Part shown: positions 35,100-46,189 of the stretch, piece by piece
Position numbering within the stretch: the stretch's first letter is position 1
Layout: every line of letters begins with the position of its first letter
From: Liolophura sinensis
Taxonomy: Eukaryota > Mollusca > Polyplacophora > Chitonida > Chitonidae
Length of the DNA stretch: 64,000 nucleotides
Reading direction: 5' to 3'
Assembly (NCBI RefSeq): GCF_032854445.1
Contig: NC_088302.1
Coordinates: 4,271,338-4,335,337, forward strand
Translations under genes and position numbers: made by a program
Notes under the pieces: generated by a model
What the model saw: only the letters and a program-made list of their open reading frames with translations
Told to the model about the DNA's origin: nothing
The model's database searches: none

Positions 35100-35220
35100 G
35101 TATTTATGCGTGAATACGCTGATTGTGTAATTATGTAAATGGTGACAGGAATCAAGTCAGATTTGAACTCACAACCTATACAATAACCTGTTGGACTGTC
35201 AGTCTTTGAGCCTGCATCTT
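35100..35220 (-). mobile_element. Possible tRNA-like repeat head
   Basis: The minus strand has GGTTGTGAGTTCAAATCTGA, a B-box-like motif, with upstream sequence of tRNA-like spacing. Weak evidence. Confidence 0.3.
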
Positions 35221-36127
35221 TTACTGTAGATCTGCATTCATTTTACAATCTAGTGTATTATGATCAATTAATAACGTAGACTTAGATAACGGCGGTCGGG
35301 TTTATAGGTGGAGGAAGCTAGAGTGCCCAAAAGCAAGGCTCGACTACCATACTAAGTGGTCTAATTCTCATGCACTCCAGGCTGATAACTTCCTCCTTTC
35401 AGGTATAGCCTATAGACTTTATATATATATGTATGTAAGATGACGGGGCTATAATATTAAATAGACGATATTAAATATTTGATATTATGATATTAAATAT
35501 ATGTCGGCTATGCAGCCGACAGTACACGTAAGGATCTACATGTTGGTCTTGTATTCCAGTGATGTCTTTGTGTATATTTTATAACTTCTGTGTACCAAGA
35601 TGGGCCTACATTCTACACTCCATTCTGTTTCCCCGCCTCCATTTACCTTTCTTGCACTCCGCATAGCAGAGCACATACTAGTATATGTAGTTGTTTTAAA
35701 TAAAGACGTTGAGGGAGGTGTGAAAAGCCTAAACCGCATGTACACAGATGTATATATGCAGAAGAAAGTTGTCTCTCCCGCCATGTTCTATTATTAGCAT
35801 TACGCGCATTCATTCGACCCGGCACAGTACAATTTCTTATATTTTTGAAAAGGGTTAGTGGGAGTGGGTTATACTTTTACATGCTTTATTCCCTCTATCG
35901 CGTATTTGCTTTATTCCCTCTGTCGCGTACTTGCTTTTCATAGTTGTATAGAGAGCATGTATACGCTGTACCCTCCTTTTCACACTTGTAAATTTTTAGT
36001 TGAATAATAAAGGGAGTATATTTAGCAAACCTGGGGCTAATATATTAGTCTCAGGTTATACCCTGGAGGTATACACTGTATGATACCGCCAGATGTCATG
36101 TTATGTGTATGTTTAGCCTAGATATAT

Positions 36128-36446
36128 GGAAGCCGGATAAGGACATAGAGGTACCGTCCTCGTACCGCGGGCTGCCACGCTCAGGCCGCGAACCCGTACC
36201 TGAGAACTCCTTATATTACACGGCCAGCGTGTTCATGGTTTCCTAATTTAGTTAATCAGAGGTCCCGTACACTATGGACGCCGGATGAGGGCATCTCGCC
36301 CCGCGCGCGACTTGCACCGTCCTCATGCCATGGGCAGCGACCCGCGGGGCGCGGGGTGAGATGTCCTCATCTGGCTTCCAGAGTGTACCTCTAATTAACT
36401 ACTTGAGGAAAGCATGAACTCGTCAGTCGACTCTTCGCTGGCCGTG
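36128..36446. mobile_element. Long imperfect palindrome with GC-rich centre
   Basis: Arms around 36219-36325 and 36340-36446 are reverse complements with mismatches: CACGGCCAGCG pairs with CGCTGGCCGTG, AGTTAATCAGAGG with CCTCTAATTAACT, and GGATGAGGGCATCTCGCCCC with the segment at about 36354-36374. A third related segment lies outside at 36128-36190. It resembles a foldback transposable element. Confidence 0.8.
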
Positions 36447-37076
36447 TGATCTAACGGGTACTCCAAGGAGATAGCTATATATCCTTTGACTCACATGCAT
36501 GAGTATACAGGCTAGTTTGAATCAGCTGATGCTTTTCAACAGGCCGCTAGTCAGGTACCTAGGGAGGCACAGTGTATGCTTTTTAATGGTGAACCAATAA
36601 TTAGCTGGGGACCAGGGAACCATACCGTCATTGAAACAAATAGGTTATCTAGGTGAGGGTTTACGGTATTACATACAATAATATCTTTCTCTCTCTATTG
36701 TGACATAATTAAAATGGCAGATATAAGACAGATTGGAAATAACAACGAATATGAAGTCAAAGTGTGGCTAATTCCCTTCATTTTGGGGTGATACAAGATT
36801 TTTGATACATGTTTTCAAAGATGGCCACCAACCAGATACAGGTATGCAGCATTATACAATATTCAAGTCACACTTGTCGAGCTGAGTATGGCAGTCTCTT
36901 TCTCCACTAAGTTTGCTTAATGACGGTAACAGTTTGCCTGTCGTGGTTAAACATTGTCACCAAATACAAGGCGTAGTCCCCAAATACTTTTTTCTTTAGA
37001 ACAGAATCTTGGGCAGATGAATAGACAGATAATGCAAAAGATAAACTGTTTCGATTTTAGTAAACCTGTAAAGAAC

Positions 37077-37263
37077 CGTCGGGAGCCTTAATGGCTCAGA
37101 TGGTAAAAGCAGTGCCTCGCTTCAACTGTTAGGCCCTTGATCAATGATGTCACGTCAGGATACCTTGTGAAGGTTGGTGGGTTATCCTGGGCACTCTGGT
37201 TACCTCCACACATAAGTGAAAAATCCTTGAGTAAGGCGTTAAACACTAATCAAATAAATAAGC
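37077..37263 (+). mobile_element. SINE with variant head
   Basis: Head reads AGCCTTAATGGCTCAGATGG (A-box-like), body differs from the main family, but the 3' end (AAGTGAAAAATCCTTGAGTA, GGCGTTAAACACTAATC, then AAATAAATA repeats) is clearly the same tail. Confidence 0.75.
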
Positions 37264-38518
37264 AAATAAATAAATAAATGTAGCTTGAGTCTTTCCGACT
37301 CAGCAATTCTGGCATATCCTTCGAGATCTCCACTATAGCAGTCCTACTACATACACAATAGCTGCTCTTAGAACTATATCGGTTACGCCAAAATCATGGT
37401 TACACATATATTGGGTGGGGGCGGGGGGCTACGCATGCACATCGATGCGACATGGGTGTTTCTGTCATACTGTAGTTTTGTCTCCTGTCACATATAAGTT
37501 TCTGTAAACACGAAACATGTTTTTAGATGGATATGAAACTTTATGATAGACGTCAGTGATGCTGGGGGCAGTTTGATTTGCGTCTTTCGGCCTCTGATGC
37601 TCAGCCGGAGCAACCCAAGGGAAATTACCTTTAGCGGGCAAATTGCGATTGGATTAGGTCAAGTTCTCTCCCCTGAGAATATCATCAAGGTGAGCATGCA
37701 GTAATTGCACATACCGGACTGTGCCAAGGGAGGTTCTTCATCAAATTTGATCCGCGTTACCGCGGCCTGTTTTGGTGAACCACCACCATCCAGAGAACTA
37801 ACTGGCAAAATAGTACAAAATAACTTCCACTGCAAATCAATGGTAGATACTGGAAATGCAGTATTCGTATAAGTCATGTGATTTATATACCGTAAGTCAT
37901 TATATATTGACCTACATGTCCAATAGACCTTTCAGAACTATAGGTCTATGCCTATATAACACTCATACATGCAATGTATGGTACTTATGTGAGTTATTAG
38001 TTGAGATAAACGTACAGCCTATGGCTGTAGCAGGTGACTACAATCCGTGAGCGATGACCGAAGACGCATTGCTGTTAGCAAAAGGACGCATTGCTGACGC
38101 AAAAGTGTGAGAGTTATCAAAACTTCTCAGAAATTGCACCAGCTGGTATTTTTTCTAATCAAAACCCCACCCACACCCAATCTGCACACTTTCACACTGT
38201 CCCTGTTTCATGAAAAACACATTTAGGCCTATGTTTCGTGTTGTTATACAAACGTGATATATCTATTATCAGTTGTCGACCAGCCAGACGATGTATGTGT
38301 GCGCCAATTCAGTTTTCTCTGAGCTTTCCAAATTGGCTCATATCAGATGTTATACACATCTTGACCAAGGAGGTAGCTTTCTGGGAACTCCTCGTACGAG
38401 GGTGGGACCGGCTGAGTTTTCCGATATAGGGTGTCACTTGATTTGGCTACCCGTCAACCAGAATCATGTGTAAAACCAGAGTCAATACATACCTTAATAT
38501 TCCTGTCACAGTCATTTT

Positions 38519-38724
38519 GATTTATTTATTTGTTTATTTGATTGGTGGTTTACGCCGAACTAAAGAATATTTTACTTAAACTACGGCAGCCAGCATTATG
38601 GTTGGAAGAAACCGGGCAGAGCTCGGGGTAAACATTGGTAGCTGAACATGAACTGGCAGCGACCGCAATAATGGGAGGCTCCTGGATCATTGCTCCTAGC
38701 TGGCACACTAACCACCTCGGCCCT
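38519..38724 (-). mobile_element. SINE copy, diverged
   Basis: TTTATTTATTTGTTTATTTG tail, CAGCATTATGGTTGGAAGAA body, and a head at the right with GGCAGCGACCGCAATAATGG. Partly deleted internally. Confidence 0.85.
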
Positions 38725-38907
38725 CTGTCACAAGACTATCATGTTAAACAACCTACTTAAAGTATGTGCAAGGTTAACCTACTGGCCGATGACTTGAAAA
38801 ACTTTGTAGGGAAAAGTTCGTGCGACAGTAGTCTCTATCTGTGTGTCGGTCTGGATCCAACCAGCCCAACCAGTTTTTGTTTCAATATATTGTTTTAATA
38901 TTGATCC

Positions 38908-39168
38908 CATGATTCAGTCGGTTAGCGCGCTAGCACGGTGTAATGACCCAGGAGTCTCTCACCAATGCGACTCTCTGCGAGTCCAAGTCCAGCTCATGCT
39001 GGCTTCATCTCCGGTCGTACATGGGAAGGTCTGCCAGCAACCTGCGGATGGTCGTGGGTTTACCCCGGGCTCTGCCCGTTTCCACCCACTATAATGCTGA
39101 CCGCCGTCGTATAAGTGAAATATTCTTGAGTACGGCGTAAAACACCAATCAAATAAATAAATAAATAT
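38908..39168 (+). mobile_element. SINE copy, near full length
   Basis: GATTCAGTCGGTTAGCGCGC head, full body, CGTATAAGTGAAATATTCTT then GGCGTAAAACACCAATCAAA and a TAAATAAATA tail. Opposite in orientation to the copy 180 bp to its left. Confidence 0.92.
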
Positions 39169-39537
39169 TGACCCAGAGAACTGGGCATCACCATGTAAGT
39201 GATAAAGAACTGTGAATGGTGTAAAACAACAATGAAATAAAGTAATAAATCAATCCAACCTTTATCCCAACCATCTGTATATGAATGAAAAAAAGTGTGG
39301 TAAAAGCAGCAATCAGTCTATTTTATAGTCTTCAACATATACACGATATGTCTTTCTTTGTTGTCCTTGTTTGAAGTAAAACTTGAGTGCAAATATAAAC
39401 TGTACAACAGAAATAACTGTGTAATGTGTATCGATTATAACCATATAGATGCACTGAACAGAGAAGAATTATGCTTTTCACAATTCCCTGAAAACGTTAC
39501 AGTTGAAACTTTCAGCCGATCTTTTCTGTACGAAACC

Positions 39538-39830
39538 GTAAAGGGACATGGCCGTTTTCCTTTTTTTCTTAACTGTACGTTTTTATTTCTTCTAATTTTG
39601 CTGTATACTTAAGCATCCCCCGACCCCCCACCTAAAAAAAGAAAAAAGAAAAACTCCCACAAAAACTCCAACCCAATCTCTTGCCTGGGAGTTTTCCTGT
39701 TTTTTGTTTTTGTTTTTTTTTTTTTTGGGGGGGGGGGGCTGCTCAAAAGAAGAAAAACTCCGACTGTGAAAGGGGAAAAGATAAAAAACGTACAGTTGAA
39801 AAAAAGAAAACCACCATGTCCCTTTTGCGA
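39538..39830. mobile_element. Foldback element with about 58-bp arms
   Basis: AAAGGGACATGGCCGTTTTC ... TAACTGTACGTTTTTA (39541-39590) pairs with 39771-39830 (TAAAAAACGTACAGTTG ... CATGTCCCTTT). The spacer holds nested AAACTCC/GGAGTTTT complementarity and a T/G homopolymer run at 39713-39738. Likely a non-autonomous DNA element or foldback repeat. Confidence 0.75.
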
Positions 39831-40074
39831 CTCCGTATTTAGATTGTTTGTCTGCATGTACTGAAGATGACGGGGTGAAGACAGATGAATCTCAAGGTAA
39901 AGAAGATATGATGAAATGTACACAAATGAGCCCGTGATGGGTGGTTGAAGGCACACTTTGCCAAAATTGGCTGGAATTAGCTTTAGTTTCACTTCTTTGG
40001 CCCTGTAATGTGCGCATGTATACATGTATTCTGAACACACACATGGTGTATAAAATTGTTATTTGAGCGAATAT

Positions 40075-40172
40075 TTTATTTATTTATTTGATTGGTGTAT
40101 TACGCCGTACAAAAGAATATTTCACTTATAGGACGGCCGTCAGTGTCAAGGTGGGAGGAAACCGGCCAATTT
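40075..40172 (-). mobile_element. SINE fragment
   Basis: TATTTATTTATTTGATTGGT tail and part of the body (AAGAATATTTCACTTATAGG, GTGGGAGGAAACCGGCC). Confidence 0.8.
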
Positions 40173-40339
40173 ACAGTTTAATACAGGATTAAGGTAAATA
40201 AAATCCAAAAACGCAATCTTAAGAATACAACAGAAAACTTTAATTGAACCAATAAAACAAAACAGTAACAACTTATAAGTAAAATTCCCAAAGGAGCAGA
40301 AAATATTATAGCCATGTAATCATGTTATGGATTGCATGA

Positions 40340-40700
40340 CACGCGCCCTGAAAATCCCTGAAGTTCATTGGATGGAACACAACGTAGCACAGTGACATTC
40401 CCCAACAATCCCCGAAAAGGTTCCTGAGTGGAACACAGTGCAGTACACACACTTCTCAGCAATCCCAAGAGTTCCCTGAAGGTTACTGGACGGCACACAG
40501 CGTACCACCGGGACATTCCAAAGCAATTTCCCAGAAATCTCTGAAGGTTATTGGATGGAAAAGAGCGTAGGACACATCCTCCTCAGTAACACCCAGAAAC
40601 CCCTGAAGGTTACTGGATGGAACAGAGCGTACCACCGGGACATTCCCCAGCAATTTAACAAATTTTCCTCGAGGTTACTGAATGGAATACAGCTCCAGAG
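40340..40700. repeat. Degenerate ~60-bp tandem repeat, about 6 copies
   Basis: Unit built around GAAGGTTACTGGATGGAACA + AGCGTACCACCGGGACATTCC + CAGCAAT. Copies are 58-66 bp apart and well diverged, so this is an old array. Confidence 0.85.
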
Positions 40701-41674
40701 TAGCGTGTATAGATGATCATCAGGAACAAGGCATGGAATGGCAGTTGACATTTGAGCGTATCTGTAGGCATATATATCTTTGTACATGGTCATAGCCCTC
40801 ACATCTGTCAGCGCATGTCTATATGAATGTCGGTAAGCGTACGAATAACCTTGTCGTTAATACGATACATGGAGTCATAACACACTCATAACGGTAATCT
40901 CGTGGATTATAATCAAGTTCATTAATTAAGAAATACAACATGGACGTTAGTATCATAAGCATCCACTACTCAGACGATATCCGCAAGGCCAGGCAACAAT
41001 TGACAAAATATGCCTAGAAGGGTAGTTCTTTAAAGGTATTCCGTGAAAAAGAAGATAAGTAAGGATATCCACACTTCTCGATTTTCCGCAGTAATTCAGT
41101 AAATAAATTAACGAATTTTAACTACTGGTATTTAAATTAGGTCCTAATCATGCAGGACAAAAACAATCACATCAACTCGGTTTTCTTAATTCTCTCACAA
41201 AAAAGACAACATTCTTGCAATCAAAATATGGGACAATTTTCATGAAAAATGTACAGGTGTTCTTCTCTGCAAATATACATGTATTTCGCCATTGGTGAAG
41301 TCACCAATGAGCAGGTGTACGAAAACGACCCTTTGTCTTAAATAACAAAAACTCGTACATTGCCTGAAGATATGGTAAATGTACATAACCATTAATATTT
41401 CAAGGCTATATCTATACAGATATTGATAAAGCCTCTCTCGAAAAGACACACACACATATATACTACTTGAGACTAAAAAGCCCAGGGTTTGTAGTGATGA
41501 TGAAGCACGACTGAATTTATCGAAATCATAACAACTGCGGACTATTATAACCTTCATTTGACGCTGTCCAACTGAGGGTAAACATCTCACCAGACTGACA
41601 AACAGGTTTTTGTGTAATAAAGTCAAAAGGCATCAGCTCGTAAATTTTAAAATGTGGAAAGGTGTGCTAACACA

Positions 41675-41795
41675 TTACGCATGGTTGGGGGTTTCCCCCA
41701 AGTTCTGCTTCGGTTTCTGCACATTATAAAGCTGCATGGCCAGAAAAAATCTGGAGTACCGAGTAAAACATTTATCAAAAAAACTAAATGAATTT
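41675..41795 (+). mobile_element. SINE fragment, degenerate
   Basis: GGTTGGGGGTTTCCCCCAAG then CTGCTTCGGTTTC, CGAGTAAAACATTTATCAAA: weak match to the 3' half of the main SINE. Confidence 0.45.
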
Positions 41796-42063
41796 GAAAT
41801 GTTACACGAGCTTCCGATCCACATGTCTGGATCTGTTAAAGTCCATTTAAATTTATGTGGAGGCCTGATTTTTATTCCATTATCTTTGAGCCCACTTATG
41901 ACTACATAAGTCTGACGCTGTACGTAGGCCTACATTTACCGTTCCTGTATGTCAGCTTCAGTATAGAATTGCATAAATCATCATTACTGAAAGGTTTGTT
42001 GACTTCATTTGTCTGTGGCATAATAACGGTAGTAGCTTACTAATCCGTACATCAACATGGCAG

Positions 42064-42182
42064 AGGGGGTTAGCACGCCAGCACGGCGCAATGACCCAGG
42101 TGCCTCTCACCAATGCAGTCGGTGGAAGTTCAAGTCCAACTCATGCTGGCTTCCTGTCGGGCCATCAATAAATAAATAAACA
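42064..42182 (+). mobile_element. SINE head fragment
   Basis: GGTTAGCACGCCAGCACGGC, CAATGACCCAGGTGCCTCTC, GGAAGTTCAAGTCCAACTCA, then a jump to AATAAATAAATAAA: internally deleted copy. Confidence 0.8.
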
Positions 42183-42805
42183 AGGTGTTCCTCCAAATCC
42201 AGTTAACCACGACTGTGACGGTACAAGTTGCAGCCGGAGAAAGCGAGCCAGGGGAGATAAGTCATGGGTGCGTCAACGTGTGTATGCAGGTATTATTTGC
42301 GTAAAGGGAGAGTTATTGCGCTTGTTGGAGTCAATTGGTAATTTCTCTCAAGATCAATCTCAGTCAAGTGACTACACGTGCTAACAAGCACGAAAGAATG
42401 GCACACACTTTGTTCACTGTCCACAACAGCGCTAATCCCACAGCTTATATACTATAATGTCATCAAGAGGTAATAAATAATTCGATTTAAATTAATATAT
42501 ACGAGCAGTTTTAGGTGTCATTAGCCAGATAAAGATGGTTAAACTCTCCCCGCCACAAGAAGACACAGTATATGCACTCACACCTAATCACCTGTCGTCC
42601 TAATATGACCGAAACATTACTATGCACGACGTTAAACCCGAACATACATGCATACATAAATACATACATACACCAATGCATAAAACTGACACGTCACGTT
42701 TCAATTTAAAGGCATAACGCAAGTTAAAAAACTAATAGCAAAACAGTTTTATACATTAATCCTGAACATACCTCATATTCATGATAAACACCACTGTTCG
42801 TAAGT

Positions 42806-44066
42806 CAACACGTCTGTGTAGGTCATGTAGCACCGTATATCAGCTGATCAAGGAACCACTTTGTCAACACGTGAGTTGTTGTTTGTGATACAGTCCACAT
42901 GTAGCACAGTGTATTCAACTGATCAAGGAACCACTTTATTAACACGTGAGTTGTTGTTTGTGATACAGTCCACATGTAGCACCGTGTATTCAACTGATCA
43001 AGGAACCGCTTTGTTAACACGTGAGTTGTTGTTTGTGATACAGTCCACATGTAGCACCGTGTATTCAACTGATCAAGGAACCGCTTTATTAACACGTGAG
43101 TTGTTGTTTGTGATACAGTCCACATGTAGCACCGTGTATTCAACTGATCAAGGAACCACTTTGTTAACACGTGAGTTGTTGTTTGTGATACAGTCCACAT
43201 GTAGCACCGTGTATTCAACTGATCAAGGAACCGCTTTATTAACACGTGAGTTGCTGTTTGTGATACAGTCCACATGTAGCACAGTGTATTCAACTGAGCA
43301 AAGAACCACTTTGTTAACACATGAGTTGTGTAAGTCATACAGTCCACATGTAGCACAGTGTATTCAACTGAGCAAGGAACCACTTTATTAATACATGAGT
43401 TGTGTAAGTCATACAGCCCACATGTAGCACAGCATATTCAACTGATCAAGGAACCGCTTTGTTAACACGTGAGTTGTTGTTTGTGATACAGTCCACATGT
43501 AGCACCGTGTATTCAACTGATCAAGGAACCGCTTTGTTAACACGTGAGTTGTTGTTTGTGATACAGTCCACATGTAGCACCGTGTATTCAACTGATCAAG
43601 GAACCGCTTTATTAACACGTGAGTTGTTGTTTGTGATACAGTCCACATGTAGCACAGTGTATTCAACTGAGCAAAGAACCACTTTGTTAACATATGAGTT
43701 GTGTAAGTCATACAGTCCACATGTAGCACAGTGTATTCAACTGAGCAAGGAACCACTTTATTAACACATGAGTTGTGTAAGTCATACAGCCCACATGTAG
43801 CACAGCATATTCAACTAATCAAGGAACCGCTTTGTTAACACGTGAGTTGTTGTTTGTGATACAGTCCACATGTAGCACCGTGTATTCAACTGATCAAGGA
43901 ACCGCTTTGTTAACACGTGAGTTGTTGTTTGTGATACAGTCCACATGTAGCACCGTGTATTCAACTGATCAAGGAACCGCTTTGTTAACACGTGAGTTGT
44001 TGTTTGTGATACAGTCCACATGTAGCACCGTGTATTCAACTGATCAAGGAACCGCTTTACTAACAC
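42806..44066. repeat. 75-bp minisatellite, about 17 copies with higher-order structure
   Basis: Unit includes GTTAACACGTGAGTTGTTGT + TTGTGATACAGTCCACATGT + AGCACCGTGTATTCAACTGA. A variant pair (ACACATGAGTTGTGTAAGTC) appears near 43318 and 43393 and again near 43690 and 43766, so a block of about 373 bp (5 units) was duplicated. It is intergenic; both strands carry spurious ORFs. Confidence 0.97.
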
Positions 44067-44165
44067 GTGCCTTACGACATCCTACATTCACCGTATATAA
44101 TACAGAACATAAACAAACAGAACGAAAACTAAGTTAAATATCGAGAGGTAAATGGTGAAAAGATC

Positions 44166-44330
44166 AGATATATTTATGAAGTTTCGTGAAAGTGGCGAAA
44201 CTTCATAAATCACATTTCTCGTAACATATGTCGTAAAAGACATCGTCTAGGTTATAGCTCCACAAGGCGACATGACTTATGAGATAAGTTACGAGAAATT
44301 GATAAGTCTTGTGAAAGTGGCCCCTGCCTC
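44166..44330. mobile_element. Foldback/MITE-like segment
   Basis: Perfect 15-bp arms ATTTATGAAGTTTCG and CGAAACTTCATAAAT surround a 9-base loop (44170-44209). A second perfect 12-bp pair, ATTTCTCGTAAC (44213) and GTTACGAGAAAT (44288), encloses 60 bases. GTGAAAGTGG recurs at 44187 and 44312. Probably a small non-autonomous element. Confidence 0.7.
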
Positions 44331-46082
44331 CCAACTGAGTGGAGACTGGGAAATTAGGTCCTGTAAAATTAAATAAAGGATTCAATTAATACTTTATAAA
44401 ATATAAAGGTTGACTGAGAACACACGCCTGCTGCAATCTATATTTCTCAGTTCTTTGTTCGCTGACGTGATATGTCGCCACGTAAATGTGTCACATGATC
44501 ATGGTAAATGGCGGTGTCCAGGCGCAATATGGCAGGGATGGAACAGCACCATCTGAATATCAGATAGATTAACGATTAACAAATTTAAGGCAATTGTACC
44601 CTAATTCCCACACTGTACAATATCACAATCAGAATATATGAAGTTCATCCCTGAAAAATTGTCGAGTTTTGATGTTCTGTACCGGATCAGCGTACAGAAG
44701 GAACGTCCTGTCATCTAAGAAAACTATGTCACAAATGACCAATGCCTGTAACGTTATGTCATATTTACGCACAGGAAACATCATCGTTAAAAACTAGCGG
44801 TAGAACCATTTTGTCACTCCAGATTTAAGCTATTCCCGTTTGTGCAGGACGAAAGTTTGCTATTTTGTTCATTACCATAAAACTAGACCACGTTTGAGCA
44901 AAAAACATATATCCGAACCAATTAAATATTAGGAAGCATTTCCATGGAATTGTAGGGAAATGTACGAGCTGTTTTCGCTTCGAGTCTGATTACCTAGCAT
45001 ACGCGAATTGACCAGCGGTTGAACAATCAAGTACATAAAACGTGGCAATCATACATTGACGAGTAATCCTGCAAGACGGGACCGACAACCTCCATTGAGG
45101 TCACAGACAATTTTCCGTCACAGTCTCATCACATTCATTTCCGTCTCTAACACATTCACAAGTGACGTGTTAGAGCGGAAGCCCTGACATTTTGTCATTT
45201 TAACTCGTTCTGTTTTGGGATGTTTAATACGGCACTTTGTTATATTATAACTTGAGCCAAAGCAATGTGCCATGATTTTCCTACTTTACAAAGACAATAG
45301 CACAACATCAGGAAAAGTCTGATGAATGCTTCTGATCAAAGATGGGCGACTACATGGGGAAAAAAACACAGTTTTCAGTTAGTCACGTGATCGAAACATA
45401 TCTCTGGAAGTAATGGCCTGTTTGTGAAGTGCTCGGTAATTTTGCTCCCTATTTTTTTTTTGTTCTAATAGCGATGCTCTACACGTAATTGCCTGATTTC
45501 ATTATATTACAATGATTTGTAGAGCAATTTAGTGTCTTTATGAGAATAATGTCACAAAATAAAAATGAAAAATTTTTAAATGAGTTTTTGGTCACACAGA
45601 GTTAAGAAAAAACACAAGTGTGAGACTGGGTCTCCGGCCAACCACGAAGTATACATTTACCAGAATAATAGTACACAAAGTAATATTAAATGAGGTTAAC
45701 ATATTCGCTATAAGCTAAATGACATGTCACAAACACACAGGGAAACCAAAAATAACAACAAAAGGAAGTGTAGCATTGGGAGTAGAGGAAGTGCAAGCTT
45801 TGACGCTGGTTCACGTCTATAATAACCTTAAATGACACTCCACGAAACGCAAGTAGCCACATTCATTTGTGAAAGATCTCGCTTCAAGCCACAAATCTCG
45901 CTTCAGGCTTCATATGTGGAGATTCTTTCTTTCCTTTCACTTATGACTTAGAAAACTCTCAATTATATCCCTTTTGCAGCTCAAGAAGTCAGAGCACGAA
46001 GCAATCCGCTGTACGATCCCTGACTACGCTTAGCTTTTGTATACTTGCATATCATAGATATACATTTGCAAAGCACCCATGG
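44331..46082. other. Downstream flank of the aquaglyceroporin gene
   Basis: No exon or repeat recognised; the 3' UTR and poly(A) signal presumably lie here, but I could not place them. Confidence 0.45.
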
Positions 46083-46189
46083 TTACCCCACGTTGATCTG
46101 GGTACCATACTGTACCGAGGAGACAGTCGTCCTTGTCATGCTCAAGCTTTCGTCAGCCGAGATTTGTCGGCGTTGTGCCTCTCGTTCAG
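46083..46189 (-). CDS. Aquaglyceroporin last exon (C-tail)
   Basis: After TTCTTCCAGAG the frame reads AEREAQRRQISADESLS and ends QYGTQINVG, stop TAA at 46085-46083. Two AGs lie side by side (CAG|AG|CT); only the second gives this frame with exon 5's phase. The first would give a shorter tail ending at a TGA. Alternatively, exon 5 reads through its donor to a TAA (VGKR). Confidence 0.65.

Noticed and set aside
42823-44137. Paired long ORFs on both strands
   Set aside because: Both follow from the 75-bp unit length; open frames on both strands are typical of tandem repeats.
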